64,000 bases of DNA from Paenibacillus sp. FSL R5-0345 (GCF_000758585.1 NZ_CP009281.1:5642001-5706000), one strand, 5' to 3'. Shown: positions 9,347 to 18,587, numbered from the stretch's first letter. Notes: generated by a model from the letters alone, not told the origin. Made by a program: numbers and translations.

Positions 9347-9456
9347 GATTATTCCTCCCTGTTGTTCCACACTAACGTACGTTAACAATGGACATTATAG
9401 CATATACTATTCCTTATTCTGAGAAATACCAATTTCCTATTCCCTACCAATTATAA

Positions 9457-9504
9457 ACAAAAAAGCTATCCCCAGCGAATTAAAATCCACCTTTGAGGAT
9501 AGCT
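9457..9504 (-). terminator. Terminator of the sdhCAB operon
   Basis: AGCTATCC (9464-9471) and GGATAGCT (9497-9504) pair; on the minus strand the stem is followed by a U-rich run. It lies 30 bp after the sdhB stop. Confidence 0.75.
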
Positions 9505-9533
9505 CAATATTAAAGATCTGGCGGTACTACTTA

Positions 9534-10298
9534 TTACACACCTAACCAGCGTTTGAACATATGTTTTGTCGTCTGCTTGTTAATTTCTGCAATGGAGGTA
9601 GTAAGAGGGATACCCTTCGGACAAGCGCGTACACAGTTCTGTGAGTTACCACAACCATCAATACCGCCATCTTCCATCAGAGCGTCCAATCTTTCATCAG
9701 CATTCATTTCACCCGTAGGATGAGCATTGAATAGGCGTACTTGTGAGATGGCTGCGGGTCCGATAAAATCCGTCTTCTCGTTGACATTCGGACAAGCTTC
9801 CAAGCATACGCCGCAAGTCATACACTTAGATAATTCATAAGCCCACTGCCGTTTCTTCTCCGGCATACGTGGTCCCGGCCCAAGGTCATACGTACCATCG
9901 ATTGGAATCCAGGCCTTTACTCGTTTAAGTGCGTTGAACATCCGAGTACGGTCAATCACTAAGTCACGCACCACCGGAAATGTCTTCATTGGCTCAATGC
10001 GTACAGGTTGTTCCAGATTGTCTATAAGCGCTGCGCAGGCTTGGCGAGGTTTGCCGTTGATCACCATCGAGCAAGCTCCGCATACTTCTTCTAGACAGTT
10101 GGAATCCCAGCATACCGGAACGGTGCTGTCACCTTTGGCATTCACAGGGTTACGCTGAATTTCCATCAAAGCACTGATTACATTCATACCCGGACGATAA
10201 GGGAGCTCAAATTCCTCAACATAAGATGAGCTTTGTGGATCGTCCTGGCGGGTGATGATAAACTTTACGTTTTTGGGAGCTGTAGCAGTTTCCGCCAT
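9534..10298 (-). CDS. sdhB: Succinate dehydrogenase iron-sulfur subunit
   Basis: A 254-aa SdhB/FrdB protein that passes electrons from the flavin of SdhA to the membrane quinone site. The [2Fe-2S] cysteines are at residues 63, 68, 73, 76 and 88. Then come CMTCGVCLEACP (about 155-166) for [4Fe-4S] and the CGNSQNCVRACP segment (about 218-229) for the [3Fe-4S] centre. It is the last gene of sdhC-sdhA-sdhB, the Bacillus-type order. It functions at the inner face of the cytoplasmic membrane in the TCA cycle. Confidence 0.96.
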   Translation of the reverse strand: MAETATAPKNVKFIITRQDDPQSSSYVEEFELPYRPGMNVISALMEIQRNPVNAKGDSTVPVCWDSNCLEEVCGACSMVINGKPRQACAALIDNLEQPVRIEPMKTFPVVRDLVIDRTRMFNALKRVKAWIPIDGTYDLGPGPRMPEKKRQWAYELSKCMTCGVCLEACPNVNEKTDFIGPAAISQVRLFNAHPTGEMNADERLDALMEDGGIDGCGNSQNCVRACPKGIPLTTSIAEINKQTTKHMFKRWLGV

Positions 10299-10372
10299 AA
10301 TGGTTCCCTCCTCAAATTGCCTAATTTTATTTCATTAAGCTTGCCTCGCAAGCTGTTTCGCTGCTTAAAAAA

Positions 10373-12115
10373 TTAATCCTTCGAGTAATCACGTACCCGT
10401 GGAGGGATCAGTGAGACATCGACTTCATCGTAGGAGATTTGTGGACCGTCTGCAGTCCAGGTTGCTTTCGTGGTCTTCAAGAACTCCTCATCATTACGAT
10501 CCGGGAATTCCGGCTTGTAATGAGCACCGCGGCTTTCATTGCGCATTAGCGCGCCCAATGTCATCGCTTCGGAGAGCTCCAGCATGTTCCACAGCTGGCG
10601 GGTGAATGCCACACCTTGGTTATTCCAGCGTGACGTATCATTCATATTGATATTGCCGTAGCGCTCTTTAAGCTCTTTAATTTTGCCAATGGTCGCTTCC
10701 AGCTTCGGATTGTGCCGCACAACCGTCATATTGGCGGTCATCCATTCGCCCAGCTCCTTGTGAATCACATAAGCATTCTCTGTACCTGACATCCCTAGCA
10801 GAGACTCATATTTGTCTGTCTGCTTTTTGTGGAAGTTATCGTATACCGTTGAAGAGATATCCTGTGATGATTTCTTCAGACCTTTAATGTATTCAACAGC
10901 CTTTGGTCCTGCGACCATACCACCGTAAATGGCAGATACCAGAGAGTTAGCGCCTAGACGATTCGCTCCATGATATTGATATTCACATTCGCCTGCAGCA
11001 AACAGACCAGGAATATTCGTCATTTGGTTGTAATCAACCCACATACCGCCCATAGAATAATGCACAGCCGGGAAGATTTTCATCGGTATTTTACGAGGGT
11101 CATCCCCCATGAATTTTTCATAAATTTCTATAATCCCGCCAAGCTTCACATCCAGCTCTTTTGGGTCCTTGTGAGAGAGGTCCAAATACACCATGTTCTC
11201 ACCGTTAATGCCCAGCCCTTGATCCACACACACATTAAAAATCTCACGTGTAGCAATATCACGCGGCACCAGGTTACCGTAGGACGGATATTTTTCTTCG
11301 AGGAAATACCACGGTTTTCCGTCTTTATAAGTCCAGATACGACCACCCTCGCCACGTGCCGATTCCGACATTAGGCGGAGCTTGTCATCTCCTGGAATAG
11401 CTGTTGGGTGAATCTGTATAAATTCTCCGTTGGCATAGTGTACGCCCTGTTGATATACCGCACTTGCAGCTGTCCCCGTATTAATTACGGAGTTTGTCGT
11501 TTTACCAAAAATAATACCAGGCCCGCCGCTAGCCAAAATAACAGCATCCGCAGGAAAAGTCTCAATCTCCATCGTCTTTAGATTCTGAGCACTGATGCCG
11601 CGGCATACGCCTTCGTCGTCGATGATAGCTGAAAGGAACTCCCAGTTCTCCCGTTTGGTTACGAGACCTTCAGATTCCCAGCGACGCACCTGCTCATCCA
11701 GCGCGTACAGCAGCTGTTGGCCTGTCGTTGCGCCAGCAAATGCAGTGCGGTGACGCTTCGTTCCTCCGAAACGACGGAAGTCGAGTAGTCCCTCAGGTGT
11801 ACGGTTGAACATTACGCCCATCCGGTCCATGAGGTGGATGATACCTGGTGCCGCTTCACACATCGCCTTGACCGGTGGCTGATTCGCCAGGAAGTCACCG
11901 CCATAAACGGTATCATCGAAATGCTCCCAAGGAGAGTCGCCCTCTCCTTTCGTATTTACAGCGCCGTTGATGCCGCCCTGTGCACAAACGGAGTGTGATC
12001 TTTTTACAGGCACTAATGAGAATAATTGAACATGCGCACCGGACTCCGCTGCCTTGATGGTAGCCATCAGGCCGGCCAGACCGCCGCCCACGATAATGAT
12101 ATTTGCTGTTGCCAT
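10373..12115 (-). CDS. sdhA: Succinate dehydrogenase flavoprotein subunit
   Basis: A 580-aa flavoprotein. It begins with a Rossmann FAD-binding motif (GGGLAGL) and contains HSVCAQGGINGA, where the histidine carries covalent FAD in the family. It also has the substrate-site segments around SESARGEGGRIW and the HYSMGG and C-terminal RGAHYKPEFP motifs. It oxidises succinate to fumarate. GGGAG lies 9-10 nt upstream of the ATG. The length matches the Bacillus-type SdhA. Confidence 0.97.
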   Translation of the reverse strand: MATANIIIVGGGLAGLMATIKAAESGAHVQLFSLVPVKRSHSVCAQGGINGAVNTKGEGDSPWEHFDDTVYGGDFLANQPPVKAMCEAAPGIIHLMDRMGVMFNRTPEGLLDFRRFGGTKRHRTAFAGATTGQQLLYALDEQVRRWESEGLVTKRENWEFLSAIIDDEGVCRGISAQNLKTMEIETFPADAVILASGGPGIIFGKTTNSVINTGTAASAVYQQGVHYANGEFIQIHPTAIPGDDKLRLMSESARGEGGRIWTYKDGKPWYFLEEKYPSYGNLVPRDIATREIFNVCVDQGLGINGENMVYLDLSHKDPKELDVKLGGIIEIYEKFMGDDPRKIPMKIFPAVHYSMGGMWVDYNQMTNIPGLFAAGECEYQYHGANRLGANSLVSAIYGGMVAGPKAVEYIKGLKKSSQDISSTVYDNFHKKQTDKYESLLGMSGTENAYVIHKELGEWMTANMTVVRHNPKLEATIGKIKELKERYGNINMNDTSRWNNQGVAFTRQLWNMLELSEAMTLGALMRNESRGAHYKPEFPDRNDEEFLKTTKATWTADGPQISYDEVDVSLIPPRVRDYSKD

Positions 12116-12182
12116 GATAGTTCACTCCCTTTATCGAAAATATCAGAAAGGATTCTGGAATCTAGTCCTGAGAGGTAATTAC

Positions 12183-12848
12183 TTAGATGAAAGTCTTTAT
12201 GGACTGAGCTATGGAAGCTGCGGTTTGAAATTCGGCATCACGGAAAGTGACTAACGAAATGAGGAACATGAACGTTACAAGAACAAAAATACCCAGACAA
12301 AGGTAAGAGGATACCCGCTGTGAACGAGGTCCTACCGTGATTCCCCAGCTGATCAGGAAAGACCATAGGCCGTTCGAGAAGTGAAAGCATGCTGCAACGA
12401 TACCGATAATATACAGTGTCAACATCAGTGGTTGAGTCACGATATCATGCATCAGACCGCCCAATTCTTCGTGCTCAACACTACCTACTGCCACCTGAAC
12501 CCGAGTTTGGAACAAATGCCAGACTATGAAGATAAAGGTGATAATTCCTGTAATACGTTGCAGCGTATAACGCCAGTTTCTTTCAATGTTGAAACGGTTT
12601 AAGTTCGGCTTGGATTGATAGGCAATATACAGTCCATATACGCCATGGTATAGCAGAGGAAGCCATATACCGAACAATTCCAGGAAGAAGACAAGCGGCA
12701 GGCTGTTCAGCCAGATCACACTGTCAGTGAAACCGGAAGCGCCACCCTCTACAGCCGCAAAATTCGTCATCATGTGCTCAATGAAGAAGGCTCCAAGCGG
12801 GATAACGCCTAGCAAGGAATGAATCTTTCTGGAATAAAATCCTTTCAT
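12183..12848 (-). CDS. sdhC: Succinate dehydrogenase cytochrome b558 subunit
   Basis: A 221-aa membrane anchor with about five transmembrane segments and histidines at suitable places for two b hemes (HSLLG near the N-terminus, HLFQTR in the middle). This is the type-B single anchor used with menaquinone in Bacillus. It is the first gene of the operon, with AAAGGGG before the ATG. It reduces menaquinone with electrons from SdhB. Confidence 0.94.
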   Translation of the reverse strand: MKGFYSRKIHSLLGVIPLGAFFIEHMMTNFAAVEGGASGFTDSVIWLNSLPLVFFLELFGIWLPLLYHGVYGLYIAYQSKPNLNRFNIERNWRYTLQRITGIITFIFIVWHLFQTRVQVAVGSVEHEELGGLMHDIVTQPLMLTLYIIGIVAACFHFSNGLWSFLISWGITVGPRSQRVSSYLCLGIFVLVTFMFLISLVTFRDAEFQTAASIAQSIKTFI

Positions 12849-13250
12849 ACAAAGTAACCCCTTTCCGATTAAAACAGCGTTTTCATTAATGTGTATTCAC
12901 CGCCGGAACTACATTTGACACAGGATAACGTAGACTATGTAATGACAAAATGCCTATATTTACCGCTATCCCCTAGTTTCCCGGACTTTGTTTTCTTTTT
13001 CACAAAATGTGAATATCTTGTGTCACTTTTCATGTTACTCCTTTTTCCCTTATAAGGGAATTGCAATCTAATTATTAATCGTTATACAATAAACGCATAA
13101 GAATAGATTTTATATGATAATAATTCTCATTTAGAGAAGCAACATTTTCCGACAAATCTTTTATTTCCTTATGGAGCAAGAAGTATTGTCTTCAAGGCTA
13201 TGAATTTCGTCACTACTGTTTATAGATTGCACTACGAGAGGAACATAAAT
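12849..13250. other. Divergent sdhC-lysR intergenic regulatory region
   Basis: No credible gene is seen in these 402 bp. The region holds a perfect inverted repeat TTCACA-AAA-TGTGAA (12999-13013), a perfect 16-bp palindrome TTCCCTTATAAGGGAA (13045-13060) and a Fur-box-like site (13115-13129). The first repeat resembles sites used by redox regulators such as ResD or Rex, but this is only a resemblance. The sdh leader on the minus strand would be long if transcription starts beyond these sites. Confidence 0.6.
13115..13129. promoter_or_regulatory. Fur-box-like operator
   Basis: TGATAAT-A-ATTCTCA matches the 7-1-7 Fur consensus (TGATAATNATTATCA) at all but one position. It lies 122 bp before the LysR start and about 270 bp before the sdhC start. 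Iron control of one or both, or of an unannotated small RNA, is an inference. Confidence 0.6.
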
Positions 13251-14153
13251 ATGTTTGACGATTTAGATGTTTTTGCAGCGGTTGTGGAGCATTCTAGCTT
13301 GAATCGCGCCTCGCGCCAGCTCAATCTGTCCCAACCTGCCCTATCTCGTAAAATCTCCAAGCTGGAAGAACGTCTAGGTGTCGCGCTGTTTAATCGTTAT
13401 GGCAAACGGCTGGAGTTAACCGAGGTTGGGCGTCTCACTTATTCCTACGCACTTGAACAGCGTCAGCAGCGTTCTAAATTTCTGGAGGCTTTGTCTAAAT
13501 ACAAAGAAGGCGAGCCAAAGCTGGTCACCTTAGGGGCATCTCTCACTTCACTGCAGACCACTCTGCCTCCACTGGTTAACGCATATATGGAAAAGTACCC
13601 GACAGCGGAGCTAAAGCTAATCACAGGCCGAACGCATGAGATTGTCTCCTCTGTCAGTGAAGGGAAATCAGATATAGGTCTGATTGCTTCCTCTATTCAA
13701 GAGCCTGGACTGCGCTGTATTTCTCTGTTTGAGGATCAGCTTAGGCTGGTTGTTTCTGAGCATCATCCTCTGAATCAGTCTTCCAAGCTGACCATGGATG
13801 ATCTGTCCCGACTGCCAATGATCCTTTTCTCCAAAGGCACCTGGTATCGCCGTCTAACGGACGATCTCTTCCAGCGCTGCGGGATTGATCCCGACGTACG
13901 TATGGAAATTGACTCCTTCGAAGCCATCGTGCGGCTGCTGCCGACGGTCAATGTAGCCGCATTACTGCCTAAGTCTTATCTGCGTCCGCAGCTGTTAAAC
14001 GGTGGTGGACTGGTCTCTCTGCATATTAAAGAGCTAGAGCAGACCCAGCGAACTACCTGTCTGATCTACCGTGACGATGGAACCCTGAGCACAGCGGCCC
14101 GCAGCCTGGTGCAGGTTACAGAAGAAATGTTTCTGACAGAACGAGAGAAGTAA
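13251..14153 (+). CDS. LysR family transcriptional regulator, divergent from sdhCAB
   Basis: A 300-aa LysR regulator: an HTH domain at residues 1-60 (core LNLSQPALSRKISKLEERLG) and an effector-binding domain after about residue 90. The ATG at 13251 has GAGAGGA just upstream, and an upstream in-frame ATG (13200) lacks such a site. Its position divergent from sdhCAB suggests control of succinate dehydrogenase or of central metabolism. This is inferred from location only. Confidence 0.87.
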   Translation: MFDDLDVFAAVVEHSSLNRASRQLNLSQPALSRKISKLEERLGVALFNRYGKRLELTEVGRLTYSYALEQRQQRSKFLEALSKYKEGEPKLVTLGASLTSLQTTLPPLVNAYMEKYPTAELKLITGRTHEIVSSVSEGKSDIGLIASSIQEPGLRCISLFEDQLRLVVSEHHPLNQSSKLTMDDLSRLPMILFSKGTWYRRLTDDLFQRCGIDPDVRMEIDSFEAIVRLLPTVNVAALLPKSYLRPQLLNGGGLVSLHIKELEQTQRTTCLIYRDDGTLSTAARSLVQVTEEMFLTEREK

Positions 14154-14182
14154 TCCCTGCCTCTCTCGTGCAACTTAAATTT

Positions 14183-14217
14183 AAAAAGCCCTCCGTCCAA
14201 TGAAAGGACGAAGGGCT
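14183..14217 (-). terminator. Terminator of the ktr operon
   Basis: A 12-bp stem with one mismatch (14187-14198 / 14206-14217) is followed by a U5 run on the minus strand. It lies between the convergent lysR and ktrA-like genes. Confidence 0.75.
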
Positions 14218-14223
14218 AACTAT

Positions 14224-14892
14224 TTAATCTTGGTTTACAACCTCATTCTCAAATCGATCAATACTTTCATTAGAACCAATGAGTACCATTACATCGCCTT
14301 CGCTCAAATGATCATGAGCCGTTGGAGCAACGATAATTCCACTTTCCCTGTTCAGGGCAACAATACTGCAGCCATATTTTGCTCTTGTATTTAAATCGGA
14401 CAAGCTTTTCCCGTTCATGCAGGACGGTACGGTTAGCTCCACGATTTTATAATCTTTTGACAGTTCAATATAATCAAGCAAATTGGGTGTCACAAGCTGA
14501 TGTGCTACACGAATGCCCATATCCCGCTCCGGAAAAATAACCCGGTCCACGCCCAGCCTGGACAACGCACGACCATGAAGAATCGAGATCGCCTTGGCTA
14601 CAACTTGCTTCACTCCAATCTCTTTTAACAAAATTGCCGCCAGAATACTTCGCTCCATATTGTCGCCAATCGCTACAATCCCGCAGTCAAAGTTCCGTAC
14701 ACCTAGTGAGCGCATAATCCCCTCATCTGTAGCATCTGCCACTACGGCATGTGTCAAGTGATCGCTCATTTCCTCTACGCGTTCTTCATGGTGATCAATC
14801 CCGAGCACCTCGTAGCCCATTTCCATCAGCTCAAGCGCGAGACTTGACCCAAAGCGCCCTAAGCCGATTACTACAAATTGCTGTGCTTTCAT
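14224..14892 (-). CDS. ktrA: Potassium uptake regulatory subunit KtrA/KtrC (TrkA-N/TrkA-C)
   Basis: A 222-aa cytoplasmic RCK protein. The N-terminal Rossmann fold (VIGLGRFGSSLA, and the acidic GIDHHEE after strand 2) binds nucleotide; residues from about 135 on form the RCK_C domain that in this family binds c-di-AMP. It would gate the KtrB channel encoded directly upstream. AGGAG precedes the ATG. The pair lies behind a c-di-AMP riboswitch, as for ktrAB in Bacillus. Confidence 0.88.
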   Translation of the reverse strand: MKAQQFVVIGLGRFGSSLALELMEMGYEVLGIDHHEERVEEMSDHLTHAVVADATDEGIMRSLGVRNFDCGIVAIGDNMERSILAAILLKEIGVKQVVAKAISILHGRALSRLGVDRVIFPERDMGIRVAHQLVTPNLLDYIELSKDYKIVELTVPSCMNGKSLSDLNTRAKYGCSIVALNRESGIIVAPTAHDHLSEGDVMVLIGSNESIDRFENEVVNQD

Positions 14893-14905
14893 TTCTGATT
14901 AGCTC

Positions 14906-16264
14906 CTATCCAATAATTATTTTACCTTCTGGATGCTTATACAATGGTTTACCCTGTTTAGGACCAAGCGCATACACTAAAGTTAATGGACCTAGTCGAC
15001 CTGCGAACATAGTCAGACAGATCAGAATCTTACCGATGATAGATAGTTCAGGTGTCAGCCCCATCGTTAGCCCTACCGTGGCAAAGGCCGAGGTTGTCTC
15101 AAATAAGATCGCTAAGAAATTACTATCCTCTGTTGTGGAAAGTACCATCGACACAGAGAGGATCAATAGTAAAGCTAGTAATGTTAACGTCAACGCTTTA
15201 TAGATACGCTCCTGCGCCAATCGATAACGGAACAGTACAACATCTTCACGCCCGCGCAGCATCGCGATTACCGCACCTATCATAATGGTAAAGGTAGTAG
15301 TCTTAATCCCGCCACCCGTTGAACCCGGTGATGCACCAATAAACATAAGAATAACCATAAAGAACTGAGAGGCTTGCCGGAGTCCGGCAATATCCACCGT
15401 ATTGGCACCAGCGGTTCGGGGCGATACAGACTGGAAGAATGCCGATAATATTTTGCCGCCGAAATTAAGATTACCCAGTGTGCGCTGATTCGTAAATTCA
15501 AATATAAAAATAACCAAAGCACCAATAACAATAAGCCCAGCCGTGGTAGAGAGTACAACTTTGCTATGCAAAGACAATTTACGTTTTACACGAAACTCCA
15601 CCAGATCAGACATGACAATAAAACCAATACCGCCGGAGACAATCAGAAACATCACCACGATATTCACTAGCGGGTCATATACATAGTCGGTTAAACTCCG
15701 AAAATCCCCAAAAATATCAAATCCAGCATTATTAAACATCGACACTGCATGAAATATCCCAAAATAAATGGCCTTTCCCAGCGGCATATCAAACGCCCAA
15801 CGTATGGACAGCAGCACCGCTGCACAGCCCTCAATGACTAATGAATAAATAAGTACTCTCCGGATCAGCCGAACAATCCCCTCCATAGAACCTTGGTTCA
15901 TGGCTTCCTGTAGGATTAACCTGTCCCGCAAAGAGATTTTGCGTTTCATCATCATGGCAAATAAGGTGGCCATTGTCATAAAACCTAAGCCGCCAACCTG
16001 GATAAGCAACATAATCACGGTTTTTCCAAAAAAGGTGAATGTCGTCCCGGTGTCCAGCACCACAAGTCCAGTCACACAGGTTGCCGATGTCGAAGTAAAC
16101 AATGCATCAATAAAACTCACAGCATTCCCGCTCGTACTCGAAATGGGAAGCATAAGCAGCAAAGCTCCTATCAGAATAATCGATGCAAAACCGAGCACCA
16201 TAATCTGAGGCGGAGAGAGCTTCAGAAACTTTGATTCAGAAACTCTGCGAAACTGTGAAGCCAC
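14906..16264 (-). CDS. ktrB: Potassium transporter KtrB (TrkH family)
   Basis: About 452 aa, read from the GTG at 16264 that has AAGAGG at good spacing; another in-frame GTG at 16273 is adjacent to that site. It is a membrane protein with four M1-P-M2 repeats; the first selectivity loop is seen as TSATCVTGLVVLDT, and glycine-rich pore loops recur near SMFNNAGFD, SPRTAGAN and the TTSAFATVGLT segment. It moves K+ with Na+ coupling in the family. The downstream ktrA-like gene is 13 bp away. Confidence 0.92.
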   Translation of the reverse strand: MASQFRRVSESKFLKLSPPQIMVLGFASIILIGALLLMLPISSTSGNAVSFIDALFTSTSATCVTGLVVLDTGTTFTFFGKTVIMLLIQVGGLGFMTMATLFAMMMKRKISLRDRLILQEAMNQGSMEGIVRLIRRVLIYSLVIEGCAAVLLSIRWAFDMPLGKAIYFGIFHAVSMFNNAGFDIFGDFRSLTDYVYDPLVNIVVMFLIVSGGIGFIVMSDLVEFRVKRKLSLHSKVVLSTTAGLIVIGALVIFIFEFTNQRTLGNLNFGGKILSAFFQSVSPRTAGANTVDIAGLRQASQFFMVILMFIGASPGSTGGGIKTTTFTIMIGAVIAMLRGREDVVLFRYRLAQERIYKALTLTLLALLLILSVSMVLSTTEDSNFLAILFETTSAFATVGLTMGLTPELSIIGKILICLTMFAGRLGPLTLVYALGPKQGKPLYKHPEGKIIIG

Positions 16265-16301
16265 TATGCTCACCCTCTTATCTTAATTTAAAGAATTCCA
16301 A

Positions 16302-16328
16302 CAAAAAAAGCACTGGAAAACCAATGCT
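16302..16328 (-). terminator. Riboswitch-linked intrinsic terminator before ktrB
   Basis: An 8-bp stem (AGCATTGG/CCAGTGCT, one wobble pair) with a 4-nt loop is followed by a U6-7 tract on the minus strand. It sits immediately downstream of the riboswitch aptamer and about 40 nt before the ktrB start, as expected for an OFF switch. Confidence 0.85.
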
Positions 16329-16475
16329 ACCCTTGGTTCCTGCAGTAAATTAGCCTACGAGGTTAGCTGACGGATTCGGACTGTGCAGGCTGCCCTATTC
16401 GTTCCTAGAACGAAATTCACCCCTGATGAATAAAGTCACCTTTTACGGCGTATACTCATCTTTTCATTACTTCTT
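16322..16475 (-). promoter_or_regulatory. c-di-AMP riboswitch (ydaO/yuaA leader)
   Basis: On the minus strand the conserved blocks of the ydaO class occur in order: a CAGGGGTGAATT block, a GGGCAGCC-like block, then CCGAATCCGTCAGCTAACCT (16363-16382 region), CGTAGGC and GGAACCAAGGG. A terminator follows directly. The class binds cyclic di-AMP and turns off potassium importers when the nucleotide is high. It regulates the ktrB-ktrA-like pair here. Confidence 0.92.
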
Positions 16476-16525
16476 ATGGTTCCCCCGTTTTCACCTGAAA
16501 TTCGGCTATATACAATTGCATACAA

Positions 16526-16554
16526 ATTATATCTGTTATTTCGATAAATCACAA
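16526..16554 (-). promoter_or_regulatory. Sigma-A promoter of the riboswitch-ktrBA transcript
   Basis: On the minus strand TTGTGA (16554-16549) and TATAAT (16531-16526) are spaced by 17 bp. The predicted start would be about 45 nt before the aptamer. The rest of the intergenic region to 16765 is AT-rich with no gene seen. Confidence 0.7.
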
Positions 16555-16765
16555 AGACACAATTAATGGTGATTCATATGAAAAATGCGGTTTGGAGAGG
16601 ATGTACCAGAAGGAGTGCCTTTTCTCATCACTTTTCCGTGTTTTCCCTGCAATTGCATCGTTTTTCATGAAAAATGAAGAAATGATCACTTTAAATTCAT
16701 GGTATATATTCAGTTTCCTATTCTATAATATCTCTATTACCCATAAAAAAAATATACGATGATTT

Positions 16766-16795
16766 TTGTAACTATCATGGCACTAATACTATAAT
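16766..16795 (+). promoter_or_regulatory. Sigma-A-like promoter of the CPBP protease gene
   Basis: TTGTAA (16766-16771) and TATAAT (16790-16795) with an 18-bp spacer, 36 bp before the start codon. Confidence 0.5.
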
Positions 16796-16831
16796 GGAAC
16801 ATAACATTGTCAGTTTACAAGGAGGCGTTAC

Positions 16832-18517
16832 ATGAATCCCGTTGGCCAGCCCTTACAGCAACGTGCCCTCTCCAAGTGGCTCATCATCTCGGGCATTATC
16901 GGTCTTATTCTATTTATTATGTTTCAGATTGCCCCCTCGGTGCTAAATAGCCCTGCCGGGGAAGATACTACCGTCATCAGTAAGGCGGAAGCCCGCGACA
17001 AAGCGATATCATTTGCGGAACAAAAGTTAAACTATACCAAAGCACCAAACGATCAGTGGAATGTACTTTATGAAACGGATTCTTCCTTTTATGGTTATAT
17101 GTCCCGCGAGAAGCTTTTGGAGGACTATACAAAAAAGAAATTGGATCAACGATATCCTTTTGACATCTTTCGTGTAACACTTAGTCCTTCAGCGGAACAA
17201 GAGCCACTGATCTCCGTTGACCTCAATATGTATACTGGCGCAGTTGTCGCCTTCACACAAGGAGCAGAAGGATCATCTGCAGAATCGGCAAGCAATGTAA
17301 CCACTGGTGCAAAAGAAGAGGACAAGGGTGCTGACTTGTCTTTGGCACAAAAAGAAAATCTTGCCCGCCCCTGGCTTCAGGAATGGGATGTAAATCCCGC
17401 CAAGCTGCAAATTGAATCGAATGCAGGATACTATGGGCTCGTGTATACTGACCGTTCCGTTCAGATCGGCGAATCCTTGCTTCACTATTATTTCGATTTC
17501 GCTGACGAACAGGTATCCAGCTTTAAAGCCGGATTTACTGCTCCTGCCTGGCATACCTCCTACGTGAAGGACCAGACCTCTCTCGCGGAAAAGCTTACTC
17601 TATTCGGTTACGGTCTGCCTACCTTAGCTTTAGGAATTTTGGCACTCATCTACAGCATACTTAGAAGAGAACATACCTCCTTTAAGCGCGGAATTTTCCT
17701 AAGCTCGGCTTATTTTGTAATCATGATGATCAGCACCTATAATATGCTTCCTGAATCTTCGGGCGAAGGACTCGAGGTTCAGATCACTTCCGTCATTATG
17801 TTCATCATTTATGCCTTATATAGCCTGCTAATGTCCTCCCTGCTCTATTTCTCTTTAGTTGGAGGGGACGGCCTTTGGAAAAAAGAAGAGGGGATGAACC
17901 CATGGCCTCGTGCTAAAGAGCCTGGCTATGGTAAATACGTGCTGGATAGTATTCGGGCTGGATACATCTGGGCATTCGTGCTGCTAGGGGTACAGACCCT
18001 TATGTTCATCGTATTATCATTGACTTTGCAGAACTGGTCCACTACTGACGCTACTCAATCTCCTTACAACATGAGATATGCTTGGCTGCTGCCTATCGTT
18101 GCATGGCTCGCCGGGTTATCCGAGGAAGCTATTTATCGTTTTTTCGGAATCCCTATATTGAAAAAGGTGTTCCGGAGCACGTTCATCGCTTGCCTGATCA
18201 CTACGCTGGTATGGGCGTTTGGTCATACACTTTATCCGATCTACCCTATCAGCTCCCGTCCTATTGAGCTTACCGTGATCGGGCTGCTCTTCAGCTATAT
18301 TTTCCTTCGTTACGGCTTTATTGCTGTCATGTTCAGTCATGTCGTGTTTGACAGCATTCTGATGGGCGCTACGCTGATCTTTATGAAGGAAAGCGTGAAT
18401 GTCGGAGCAGGTATCTTCGCGATTATCATGCCGTTCATAGTCGCCTACATTGTCTACCGGTTTAATCCACCACAAAAACCTGATCCGAAGCCGGTTGAAC
18501 CGACATCTATCATTTAA
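16832..18517 (+). CDS. CPBP family intramembrane metalloprotease
   Basis: A 561-aa membrane protein with one N-terminal transmembrane helix, a large extracytoplasmic part (about residues 40-250) and a multi-helix C-terminal half. The Abi/CPBP motifs are present: SEEAIYRFFG (the EExxxR motif), FGHTLYP, and HVVFDS. The family includes type II CAAX prenyl endopeptidases and bacteriocin self-immunity proteins; the substrate here is unknown. The large extracytoplasmic domain makes it longer than most CPBP proteins. AAGGAGG precedes the ATG. Confidence 0.85.
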   Translation: MNPVGQPLQQRALSKWLIISGIIGLILFIMFQIAPSVLNSPAGEDTTVISKAEARDKAISFAEQKLNYTKAPNDQWNVLYETDSSFYGYMSREKLLEDYTKKKLDQRYPFDIFRVTLSPSAEQEPLISVDLNMYTGAVVAFTQGAEGSSAESASNVTTGAKEEDKGADLSLAQKENLARPWLQEWDVNPAKLQIESNAGYYGLVYTDRSVQIGESLLHYYFDFADEQVSSFKAGFTAPAWHTSYVKDQTSLAEKLTLFGYGLPTLALGILALIYSILRREHTSFKRGIFLSSAYFVIMMISTYNMLPESSGEGLEVQITSVIMFIIYALYSLLMSSLLYFSLVGGDGLWKKEEGMNPWPRAKEPGYGKYVLDSIRAGYIWAFVLLGVQTLMFIVLSLTLQNWSTTDATQSPYNMRYAWLLPIVAWLAGLSEEAIYRFFGIPILKKVFRSTFIACLITTLVWAFGHTLYPIYPISSRPIELTVIGLLFSYIFLRYGFIAVMFSHVVFDSILMGATLIFMKESVNVGAGIFAIIMPFIVAYIVYRFNPPQKPDPKPVEPTSII

Positions 18518-18544
18518 AGAAGTAACGGGTGGATAACCGATAAT

Positions 18545-18587
18545 AAAAAAAGGTGTCACAGCAGAAACCTGCTATGACACCTTTTTT
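18545..18587. terminator. Bidirectional terminator between CPBP gene and uvrC
   Basis: A long stem (GGTGTCA-AGCAG / CTGCT-TGACACC) flanked by A6 and T6-7 runs, so it can terminate both converging transcripts. Confidence 0.92.

Noticed and set aside
16570..16670. 30-codon reading frame on plus strand starting at an ATG near 16577
   Set aside because: No ribosome binding site, basic low-quality composition, and it lies in an AT-rich intergenic region.
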